A stretch of DNA of 7,764 bases. Origin: an uncultured Blautia sp. GTDB taxonomy: Bacteria > Bacillota > Clostridia > Lachnospirales > Lachnospiraceae. The position numbers and the translations under genes were made by a program. Where the stretch lies: the NCBI GenBank assembly GCA_945872375.1, contig CAMBYR010000089.1, forward strand, positions 1 to 7,764. Reading direction: 5' to 3'. Below are positions 1 to 5,544 of the stretch, one piece after another; the stretch's first letter is position 1; each line of letters starts with the position of its first letter. Under the pieces are notes generated by a model, which saw only the letters and a program-made list of their open reading frames with translations, had not been told where the DNA came from and ran no database searches.

Positions 1-739
1 CCGTATAAGGTGAGGATGTGCCGTCTGCCGGATTATGAGAAGCAAACAGTGTCATATAGCCCTCCAGGGCATTGGCATTATTCAGCACCACGTCCAGACC
101 GCCTGCTGTTTTGATGCCGAAGATCACCACGATCACCAGTGCCAGACTCATAACAATACTCTGAATCAGGTCTGTGGTGCTTGCTGCCAGATAGCCGCCC
201 AGTGAAGTATAGGCAACGATTACGATCGCGCTGACGATCATTGCCGGAAGATACGGTACATTAAATAATGTAGAAAACAGTTTTCCGCATGCAGCAAATC
301 CGGATGCAGTGTAAGGTACAAAAAAGATCACGATAAACAGTGCGGAGATCGCCATCAGTGCATGGCTCTTATCACGATAACGGTTGGAGAAAAACTCCGG
401 AAGGGTAATGGCGTTGTTTGCCTTTACCGTATAACGACGAAGTCTTTTTGCAACGATCAGCCAGTTTAAATAGGTTCCGATGGCAAGGCCGATTGCCGTC
501 CAGCCTGCTTCCGCACAACCGGAAAGATAGGCAACACCAGGCAGTCCCATTAAAAGCCAGCTGCTCATATCAGACGCTTCCGCGCTCATTGCCGTCACAA
601 TAGGTCCCAGCTTTCTGCCGCCGAGATAAAAATCACTGACATTTTCATTTTTCTTAGAATAATACACTCCGATAGCGATCATACCGATCAGATACACCAC
701 GATAACCGCCAGGAGTCCCCACGTAGTTCCCATAATCAT
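1..739 (-). CDS. putP: Sodium/proline symporter PutP, N-terminal part (3' end outside window)
   Basis: Membrane transporter of the sodium:solute symporter (SSS) family that couples Na+ entry to proline uptake. My translation gives 246 codons with no stop before the window edge, about half of the usual ~500-residue protein. Visible signatures: a first hydrophobic helix at about residues 8-27, DFYLGGRKLGP at 36-46, and the block AEASDMSSWLLMGLPG at about 53-68, which closely resembles the E. coli PutP helix 2 motif ASDMSGWLLMGLPG. By alignment A55, D57, M58 and S59 match the E. coli Na+-site residues A53, D55, M56 and S57. Further hydrophobic helices follow at about 70-90, 125-150 and 160-210. 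The start is the ATG at 739 because AGGGGG lies 8 nt upstream; the in-frame ATG at 733 would be 14 nt away. It has its own promoter and sits downstream of the tetR terminator. Family assignment is firm; proline as the substrate is by similarity. Confidence 0.88.
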   Translation of the reverse strand, partial: MIMGTTWGLLAVIVVYLIGMIAIGVYYSKKNENVSDFYLGGRKLGPIVTAMSAEASDMSSWLLMGLPGVAYLSGCAEAGWTAIGLAIGTYLNWLIVAKRLRRYTVKANNAITLPEFFSNRYRDKSHALMAISALFIVIFFVPYTASGFAACGKLFSTLFNVPYLPAMIVSAIVIVAYTSLGGYLAASTTDLIQSIVMSLALVIVVIFGIKTAGGLDVVLNNANALEGYMTLFASHNPADGTSSPYT

Positions 740-766
740 CAGGTAGTCCCCCTTTTCTTTTCTATG

Positions 767-778
767 CGTCAATTGACG
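767..778. promoter_or_regulatory. 12-bp perfect palindrome at the putP transcription start (operator candidate)
   Basis: CGTCAATTGACG is a perfect 12-bp inverted repeat. It starts 3 bases downstream of the predicted putP -10 box, so it covers the expected transcription start. A repressor bound here would block initiation. The position is seen directly; the operator role and the identity of the protein are inference. The TetR-family regulator encoded just upstream is one candidate. Confidence 0.4.
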
Positions 779-780
779 AT

Positions 781-809
781 AGTATAGCACAATCAAAAGT
801 AGACTGCAA
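781..809 (-). promoter_or_regulatory. putP promoter (sigma-A type, extended -10)
   Basis: Read on the minus strand: -35 TTGCAG (809-804), 17-nt spacer, -10 TATACT (786-781) preceded by TGC, an extended -10 motif. The -35 box is weak (3 of 6 matches) and the -10 is good (5 of 6). A weak -35 with operator-like repeats over it suits a regulated promoter. A second TATAAT-like hexamer lies further upstream on the minus strand (about 827-822), without a good -35 box. Confidence 0.6.
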
Positions 810-840
810 TACAGAACAAATTATAGACTAAAGTACAGAA
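800..840. repeat. Two 17-bp imperfect direct repeats over the putP -35 region
   Basis: TAGACTGCAATACAGAA (800-816) and TAGACTAAAGTACAGAA (824-840) match at 14 of 17 positions and are 24 bp apart start to start, a little over two helical turns. The first contains the predicted putP -35 box. A related inverted piece, AGTCTGTAC, occurs at 898-906 beyond the terminator. The spacing and position suggest tandem binding sites for a regulator of putP, but no specific protein can be named. Confidence 0.45.
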
Positions 841-846
841 TTATTT

Positions 847-886
847 AAAAAAATCCCGAAATACCATTGGAATTCCGGGATTTTTT
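847..886 (-). terminator. Rho-independent terminator of the dnaJ-like/tetR unit
   Basis: On the minus strand the arm at 886-873 pairs with 861-848 to give a 14-bp stem (11 uninterrupted pairs AAAAAATCCCG/CGGGATTTTTT, then one G-U and two A-U pairs) around an 11-nt loop, ending in a run of seven U. The G-U pair would be an A-C mismatch in plus-strand RNA, which favours minus-strand use. It lies 83 nt after the tetR stop and upstream of the putP promoter, so it separates the two units. Confidence 0.88.
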
Positions 887-969
887 AGCAAGACGAAAGT
901 CTGTACATATTTTATTTCAAATAATAAACCAGAAAAATTTTCGAAGTTTTTTTCACAATTCCGGCATTT

Positions 970-1554
970 TCAGGCACGAAACTGTGCCAGCAGCATGGCC
1001 ATCACACTGGCCGAATAACTTTTGAGAGAGTATTCTCCGTTACAGATACACCAGTCGTACATCAGGGCCCGTTCTTCCACCGCATACAGCTTCACCAGCT
1101 CATTTACGGAACGGTCGGTACGGATCTGGCCGCTGTCCTGCCCCTCCAGAATGATCTTCCGAAGAAGCCGGTAATACAGTCGGTTCCGATCCAGAAGATG
1201 CTTTTCCCCTCTTGTCACAAGCTGTGTGGACAGAAGCCTCGCCAGAAGTTCCAGAGAAATGCTGTTCTCGATCATGCCAAACAGCTCCTGATTCAGATAC
1301 AGCAGCCGTTCAATGCAGTCTCCCTGTTCCTCCAGTTTTCCCTGCAGCTCCTCATACTTTTCATCAAACAGATAGGACAAGGATCCCAGAAGGGCATCCT
1401 TTCCCTCAAAATAGTGATAAAAGGATCCCTTGGAGGTTCCCGATTCCAGGATGATCTCATCAATGGTCGTCTCGTCATAGCCCTGTTCATAAAACAGCTT
1501 CCATGCGGCAGATATGATCTTTCCCTTTGTATTTTTTGTATTTTTCCGGCTCAT
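970..1554 (-). CDS. TetR/AcrR-family transcriptional regulator
   Basis: DNA-binding regulator of 194 residues, normal length for the family. The N-terminal helix-turn-helix spans about residues 10-56: GKIISAAWKLFYEQGYDETT, then TIDEIILESGTSKGSFYHYFEGKDALL, the typical TetR signature with the recognition helix near GTSKGSFYHYF. The rest is a helical ligand-binding and dimerisation domain, which varies too much between family members to suggest a ligand. The ATG at 1554 is the only usable start: the frame is closed by TAA shortly upstream and no GTG or TTG lies between. Its ribosome site is poor; the nearest, AGAAAGGA, is about 16 nt away. The gene begins 35 nt after the stop of the dnaJ-like gene with no terminator between, so translation from a shared heat-inducible transcript is likely. 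Targets are unknown; self-regulation or control of the adjacent putP promoter are untested possibilities. Confidence 0.9.
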   Translation of the reverse strand: MSRKNTKNTKGKIISAAWKLFYEQGYDETTIDEIILESGTSKGSFYHYFEGKDALLGSLSYLFDEKYEELQGKLEEQGDCIERLLYLNQELFGMIENSISLELLARLLSTQLVTRGEKHLLDRNRLYYRLLRKIILEGQDSGQIRTDRSVNELVKLYAVEERALMYDWCICNGEYSLKSYSASVMAMLLAQFRA

Positions 1555-1589
1555 ATGTTTTTCGGCTTCATCCTTTCTGTTTTATGTGC

Positions 1590-2564
1590 TCAGGCGGCTC
1601 CTCCCATCCTTCTTTTCGCTTCTATTTTCTGAAGCTCCTGAAGCAGTGCTTTTTCTCTTTCCGAAAGATTTTTCGGTACCTGGATCTGCAGCGTCACATA
1701 TTCATCACCGCAGATATTCTTGTTTTTCAGCGATACGATTCCTTTGTTTTTCAGCCTGATCTTCGTACCGGACCGGCTGCCGGCAGGAATACGGCATTTT
1801 ACCGGGCCATAAATCGTGGGGAATTCCACCTCACCGCCCAGTGCTGCCGTGGTATAGGAAATGTCCTCCGTAATATAAACATCGTTGTTCTTACGCGTAT
1901 ATTTTCCGTCATCCTGAATGTGTACCTTCAAAAGAAGATCCCCAAAGCTTCCGTCTCTCCTTTTCCTGCCCTTTCCTTTCAGGCGCACGCTCTGCCCCTC
2001 GTCGATTCCGGCTGGAATATGCACAGACATGGTTCCTCCTGCACTGCCGTCTATTTTCAAAAGCTTGTCGCAGCCCAGTGCCGCTTCCCGGAAAGATACG
2101 GTAATGCTGCTGTGATAATCGGCGCTTCCTGCACTTTCCCCGGCAAAATCATCACCGAAACCAAAATGAGACTTCTTTCCGCCTCCATGGAAAAAGCTGC
2201 CGAACATATCTCCGAAAATATCATCCATGCCGCTTCCGTTGTACTCGTATCTGGTGTAGGAACCGTTTCCATTGCTGCCCTCCCAGAAATGCGCTCCATC
2301 CCGGCTGCTGTAAGAGCCCGGATCGCTGCCCATGCTTCCGTCAAAAGCAGCATGGCCAAACTGATCATACAGTTTCCGTTTTTCTTCATCAGAAAGCACG
2401 TTGTAGGCTTCCGTCACTTCCTTAAACAGCTTCTCTGCATTTTTATCGCCCGGATTCATGTCCGGATGATATTTTTTTGCAAGCTTGCGGTAAGCACTTT
2501 TGATTTCCTTATCGCCGGCACCCTTTTTTATTCCAAGTATATCATAATAATCTCTTTTTGCCAT
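1590..2564 (-). CDS. DnaJ-type co-chaperone without zinc finger (CbpA-like, type II)
   Basis: Cytoplasmic J-domain co-chaperone expected to stimulate the ATPase of DnaK (Hsp70) and deliver unfolded clients. The J domain is residues 1-70, with the invariant HPD at 33-35 inside AKKYHPDMNPG and the end QFGHAAFDG. A Gly/Phe-rich linker follows to about 135 and holds DDIFGDMFG, a DIF-type motif. Two beta-sandwich client-binding domains cover about 150-300, with conserved VHIPAGIDEGQSVRLKGKG and CRIPAGSRSGTKIRLKNKG. There are no CxxCxGxG repeats, so this is not the four-zinc-motif DnaJ; the 324-residue length fits CbpA. The start is the ATG at 2564, because GAGGTGA ends 6 nt before it. An in-frame TTG at 2570 abuts that site and is unlikely. 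It is controlled by a promoter overlapped by a CIRCE operator and has a structured leader, and it is followed by tetR. dnaK, grpE and hrcA are not in this window. Confidence 0.92.
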   Translation of the reverse strand: MAKRDYYDILGIKKGAGDKEIKSAYRKLAKKYHPDMNPGDKNAEKLFKEVTEAYNVLSDEEKRKLYDQFGHAAFDGSMGSDPGSYSSRDGAHFWEGSNGNGSYTRYEYNGSGMDDIFGDMFGSFFHGGGKKSHFGFGDDFAGESAGSADYHSSITVSFREAALGCDKLLKIDGSAGGTMSVHIPAGIDEGQSVRLKGKGRKRRDGSFGDLLLKVHIQDDGKYTRKNNDVYITEDISYTTAALGGEVEFPTIYGPVKCRIPAGSRSGTKIRLKNKGIVSLKNKNICGDEYVTLQIQVPKNLSEREKALLQELQKIEAKRRMGGAA

Positions 2565-2590
2565 ATCCAATCACCTCATTTTCCACAAAC

Positions 2591-2632
2591 AAAAAGACAG
2601 AAATGTCCTCCGCTGAACATTCCTGCCTTTTT
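2591..2632 (-). terminator. Terminator-like stem-loop in the dnaJ leader (possible attenuator)
   Basis: In minus-strand RNA the arm 2632-2615 (AAAAAGGCAGGAAUGUUC) pairs along all 18 positions with 2608-2591 (GGACAUUUCUGUCUUUUU), including three G-U pairs, around the 6-nt loop AGCGGA. The 3' arm ends in a U tract and is followed by GUUUGU. In plus-strand RNA the three wobbles would be A-C mismatches, so the minus strand is the functional one. It lies downstream of the predicted dnaJ promoter and about 26 nt before the ATG, which is unusual for a plain terminator and suggests attenuation or protection from read-through. Confidence 0.7.
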
Positions 2633-2647
2633 CCATAACGGTGCTTC

Positions 2648-2675
2648 AGCAGAAGATTTTTTTCTTGCTTCTGCT
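2648..2675 (-). promoter_or_regulatory. 5' leader hairpin of the dnaJ-like transcript
   Basis: AGCAGAAG and CTTCTGCT form a perfect 8-bp stem with a 12-nt A-rich loop, right at the predicted 5' end of the dnaJ transcript. It may stabilise the message. Its 3' arm plus the next three bases (2655-2645) could instead pair over 11 positions with the loop and 3' arm of the terminator-like stem (2617-2607), so it may act as a switch element. The pairing is read by eye and unverified. Confidence 0.45.
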
Positions 2676-2678
2676 TAT

Positions 2679-2707
2679 GTTATAGCACTTGTTTTGGCAC
2701 TCGTCAA
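2679..2707 (-). promoter_or_regulatory. Heat-shock dnaJ promoter, -35 inside CIRCE
   Basis: On the minus strand: -35 TTGACG (2707-2702, 5 of 6), 17-nt spacer, -10 TATAAC (2684-2679, 5 of 6) with TGC just before it (extended -10). The -35 hexamer falls mainly in the 9-nt spacer of the CIRCE element, so HrcA bound there would exclude RNA polymerase. Expected transcription start is about 2672, giving a leader of about 105 nt. Confidence 0.8.
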
Positions 2708-2720
2708 GCACGAGTGCTAA
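2694..2720. promoter_or_regulatory. CIRCE operator (HrcA binding site)
   Basis: On the minus strand TTAGCACTC, 9 nt, GAGTGCCAA: 17 of 18 arm positions match the consensus TTAGCACTC-N9-GAGTGCTAA. CIRCE is the binding site of the HrcA repressor, which loses activity when GroEL is occupied during heat stress. Its overlap with the promoter of the dnaJ-like gene makes this a class I heat-shock unit. The hrcA gene is not in this window. Confidence 0.93.
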
Positions 2721-2770
2721 CTTTTTTAATAATGAGGTTTTGCCTGACCGGCGCCGACCGGGCTGAAGGA

Positions 2771-2959
2771 TCAGTAAAGCATTTCATCATAATAGGGACA
2801 CAGCATCTCTGCATCAGACTTTACATATTTTTCCCCTTCACAGCTCACATGACGAATCTTCCGGCAGTAAATATCACAGTGCCATGCAGGTTGCTGACTG
2901 TCTTCCGACTCGTTCATCGTTTCGTTACCGGCTGCTTTTACATTTTTTTCATCCATCAT
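2771..2959 (-). CDS. Small Cys-containing hypothetical protein (62 aa)
   Basis: I do not recognise this protein. It has 62 residues, acidic and hydrophilic, with no membrane segment or signal peptide. The first 25 residues are low-complexity polar (rich in E, N, S, K and Q). The rest begins WHCDIYCRKIRHVSCEG and ends MLCPYYDEMLY, with four cysteines at about 28, 32, 40 and 54 (CX3C-X7-C-X13-C) and a His beside the first, compatible with metal binding but not proof of it. A longer reading from 3046 is possible, but the perfect AGGAGG 5 nt before ATG 2959 (8 nt before a second ATG, 2956) and a promoter whose -10 lies at 3019-3014 both support the short form. Translation is therefore well supported although the function is unknown. 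It lies between the transglutaminase-like gene and the CIRCE-controlled dnaJ-like gene, with its own promoter. Confidence 0.75.
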   Translation of the reverse strand: MMDEKNVKAAGNETMNESEDSQQPAWHCDIYCRKIRHVSCEGEKYVKSDAEMLCPYYDEMLY

Positions 2960-2988
2960 GTATTCCTCCTTTATATTCTGACTGATAT

Positions 2989-2998
2989 CCTGATCAGG
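2989..2998. promoter_or_regulatory. 10-bp palindrome in the leader of the 62-aa gene
   Basis: CCTGATCAGG is a perfect 10-bp inverted repeat about 10-20 nt downstream of the expected transcription start of the small gene. It could be an operator half of a repressor site or a chance palindrome; nothing else in the sequence decides. Confidence 0.25.
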
Positions 2999-3013
2999 GT
3001 TTTCTTTACCTGT

Positions 3014-3042
3014 ATTATAAATCAGGAGGAAACACTTGTAAA
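3014..3042 (-). promoter_or_regulatory. Near-consensus sigma-A promoter for the 62-aa gene
   Basis: On the minus strand: -35 TTTACA (3042-3037, 5 of 6), 17-nt spacer, -10 TATAAT (3019-3014, 6 of 6). This is the best promoter in the window. It sits about 40 nt after the stop of the transglutaminase-like gene, with a leader of about 50 nt before the AGGAGG and ATG at 2959. It may also supply read-through toward the dnaJ-like gene. Confidence 0.8.
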
Positions 3043-3081
3043 TCACAACCTCAATGCATAAATTCCATGCCTTTTTCTCTC

Positions 3082-5523
3082 TCAGCTTTTCAATATGCGC
3101 ATCAACATGGAGGCCATTCCCACAGAATAGCCGCTTGCCGCAAAGATTCCCTCTGCTTTTCTGTCTGTTACCACAAGAAGAGGAAGTTTTCCCGGATCCA
3201 CGTACATCTGCCGTGCAGTCATTTCCTGATCCTTACCGAAGGTATCATAGAAAATCTCCACCTCCGGAAGGGCCTGCCGACATTTTGTCAGAGTCGGATC
3301 CTTAAGGTCTTCCGGTCCGTGTACGATAAATACAAGCAGCTCCTGGCATTTTCCGTATTCCTCTTTCAATTCCCTAAACTCATTGAGAATGTGTTCGGTG
3401 GGTTCCTTGCTCACTTCCAGCCAGCAGAGGATCCGACGCTTTCCTGCGCCTGTCAGTTCTCCAATGGAACGCATTTCACCGGACGCAGCTTTCAGCTCAT
3501 AATCCGGAATGCCATGCCTGTCAAGCATGTCCGCAAGACTTGCTTCCCGCATTTCCAGCATGATTTCCCGGCAGCCGCCATGTTCCACGGAAAAATCAAA
3601 ACGCTTCGCAAAAATATTTCCTGTAGGAAGCCGGTTTGCCGTGAGCAGACGATACTCTCCCGGCTCTACATCCAGCTCCAGACGCCCGTTTTCCAGACGG
3701 ACATTCCACATGATCAGAGAAGAAAAGCCGTCTTCCTCCAGTTTTGCCAGCGACCAGTTCTGAAAATATCCCCAGTTGATCTCAGGATCACCGGTAAGGA
3801 TCAAATGAGCATCTCTCACTGTTTCCTCTAACACTCTGACAAAGGATCCCTCTTTCCAGTACTCCGGAGAACCATCCGTCTGATCAAGCCTTGCAGGAAT
3901 CCCCAGAGCTCTGGCAATTGCCACAAAGAGTACCTTCCGGGATTTTTTCTCCGCATACCCAAGTTCCAGAGCAGCCCCGGGCGTTGTATAAACGCTGATC
4001 CGTTCCCGGTCTGTCCGGGAAGACATATGTGCCTCGATCCAGTTCCGGATCTCCACCGGATTTTCGCGAAACTCTGTTTGCTGCTCATCACTGAAAAAGC
4101 CCAGAACAGCTCTGCGCCATTTACTCAATATCTCAAAAGACACACGGGGATTCCACACATAGGGAAGGAAGATTTCTTCCGGATACTGATCCCGGTATCT
4201 CTGAGCTTCCTCGTAATGCTCCTTCAGCACATCCGGATCCGCATCCTGACGGTCTTTTTCCGAAAGCACCGACATGTATTTTTCTGCTTTTTCCGGATCT
4301 TCCGGCAGAAATTCCTTTTTCCAGCGCGGGCAATAAGCTTCCGTTTTTTCTCTTCGAAGCTCCGCAGCCTCTGCGACACGCCGGTTATTGATTTCTTCCT
4401 GCTCCTTTGACACACCTTCTGATTCCTTCACAGCATCAGGCGGTGCGATCATATCAAAATCCACCCACACATCTTCCGCTCTTTCTTCTCCCAGAACGCA
4501 GATGCAGGTGTCCTCATTTCTGGTATCAATCAGGCATTCCCCGAATTCACCTTCAAAAGCCGCGGTCACATGGAGGCTTCCAAAGCCGGTTTCCAGCTCA
4601 GCCATTCCATCAGCACCGGAGGTCATTTTTGCAGCCGGAACAAACTCCGAATAATTCAGCACCTCCGCCTGAACAGAAGCCCCTTCCACCGGACAGCCAT
4701 CCAGATCTTCCACGCGTATCCGAATCGTCCTGGTGGGTGCATAGCGAGAAAGCTGATTTTTCACCATGACAATCCCTTCACGTCCCACATTGCGGCCTCT
4801 GCTCTCCATCTCCGCAAAAGACCGGGAGTGTACCATCATGGCACGGGAGGAGGCATTGGTAAACCACCCTTTATCCAGAACCGGTTCCGGTTCACAGGCG
4901 CCAAGATAATGCCATTCTCCGTCACACCAGACTTCCACCCACGCGTGGTTGTCGTCACAGTGCGCCCAGACAGGCACATACACCTGACGCGCCGGAATTC
5001 CCACGCTGCGCAGAGCACTGATGGCAAACACCGATTCCTCGCCGCAGCGCCCGTATCCCTTGCGATAGATGTCCAGTGCAGAGCTGGTACGCTCATCCGT
5101 GGACTGATAAGTCACTTCCTGGGCACACCAGTAGTTTACCTCCAGGATGGCCTGCTTCATATCCAGACCGGCGATCCGGTCTTTCAGCTTTTCATAGAAC
5201 AGCGTCCTGCAGGGTTTGATCTCCTCTTCGTTGATTCGGTAATACAGAACTTCCCCCAGAAATACATCCTCCGGAATCCGCTCCCTCCATGGACAGCTAT
5301 TCCAGAGATGAACTCCCTGCCGCGCAAAATCCACAAAGACCTCCGGCGAATAATTCCCCACATCGCTGTAGGGCATATTTCCGTAAAAAAATTTCATTGC
5401 CAGTGCCGTATCTTCATCCAGAACGGAAAGTTCTTTTTGAATTTTTCCGGAAGGACCAGGCAGGTTCTGACAGAATGTGTCAAAATCCCGAATGATCCTG
5501 TCTCTGTTTTTTTCCAAAAACAT
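3082..5523 (-). CDS. Transglutaminase-like superfamily multidomain protein (813 aa, cytoplasmic)
   Basis: Large soluble protein with no signal peptide or membrane helix (it begins MFLEKNRDRIIRDF). Residues 1-120 are an N-terminal region of unknown fold. A transglutaminase/protease-like domain covers about 120-235: the nucleophile candidate is C160 in YGRCGEESVFAISALRSVG, the histidine is H193 in DDNHAWVEVW, and LGACEPEP follows, where the usual Asp is replaced (E211 is a candidate for the third residue). About 265-345 looks like an Ig/carboxypeptidase-regulatory beta domain. A charged helical region covers about 365-450. A second transglutaminase-like segment at about 510-560 keeps VLFVAIARALGIPAR but has Lys where the Cys should be and lacks the His, so it is probably inactive. 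About 670-813 resembles a thioredoxin-like fold without CxxC. AAAAGGAG lies 8 nt before the ATG. It follows cutC by 21 nt. A role in peptide or isopeptide hydrolysis is inference from the fold; the substrate is unknown. Confidence 0.85.
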   Translation of the reverse strand: MFLEKNRDRIIRDFDTFCQNLPGPSGKIQKELSVLDEDTALAMKFFYGNMPYSDVGNYSPEVFVDFARQGVHLWNSCPWRERIPEDVFLGEVLYYRINEEEIKPCRTLFYEKLKDRIAGLDMKQAILEVNYWCAQEVTYQSTDERTSSALDIYRKGYGRCGEESVFAISALRSVGIPARQVYVPVWAHCDDNHAWVEVWCDGEWHYLGACEPEPVLDKGWFTNASSRAMMVHSRSFAEMESRGRNVGREGIVMVKNQLSRYAPTRTIRIRVEDLDGCPVEGASVQAEVLNYSEFVPAAKMTSGADGMAELETGFGSLHVTAAFEGEFGECLIDTRNEDTCICVLGEERAEDVWVDFDMIAPPDAVKESEGVSKEQEEINNRRVAEAAELRREKTEAYCPRWKKEFLPEDPEKAEKYMSVLSEKDRQDADPDVLKEHYEEAQRYRDQYPEEIFLPYVWNPRVSFEILSKWRRAVLGFFSDEQQTEFRENPVEIRNWIEAHMSSRTDRERISVYTTPGAALELGYAEKKSRKVLFVAIARALGIPARLDQTDGSPEYWKEGSFVRVLEETVRDAHLILTGDPEINWGYFQNWSLAKLEEDGFSSLIMWNVRLENGRLELDVEPGEYRLLTANRLPTGNIFAKRFDFSVEHGGCREIMLEMREASLADMLDRHGIPDYELKAASGEMRSIGELTGAGKRRILCWLEVSKEPTEHILNEFRELKEEYGKCQELLVFIVHGPEDLKDPTLTKCRQALPEVEIFYDTFGKDQEMTARQMYVDPGKLPLLVVTDRKAEGIFAASGYSVGMASMLMRILKS

Positions 5524-5544
5524 GTCAGATTCTCCTTTTCTCTG

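Noticed and set aside
2564..2570. TTG start at 2570 for the dnaJ-like gene
   Set aside because: It abuts the GGTGA ribosome site, leaving no spacer; ATG 2564 has correct spacing and gives the standard J-domain N terminus MAKRDYYDIL.
1527..2720. 397-codon open frame on the plus strand
   Set aside because: Antisense to the dnaJ-like gene, the start of tetR and the CIRCE/promoter region. The sense genes are clearly real.
2735..2768. GC-rich inverted repeat after the 62-aa gene as a terminator
   Set aside because: CCGG/CGGCGCCG elements can form a short imperfect stem, but no U tract follows on the minus strand, so it does not look like an intrinsic terminator.
2771..3046. Longer 91-codon version of the small Cys protein
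   Set aside because: The extra 29 codons include the predicted -10 box, and the AGGAGG site points to the ATG at 2959 or 2956.
3046..3081. GCAT/ATGC hairpin after the transglutaminase-like gene as a terminator
   Set aside because: Only four pairs with a 7-nt loop and no U run on the minus strand; too weak to call. No other terminator for the cluster was seen here.
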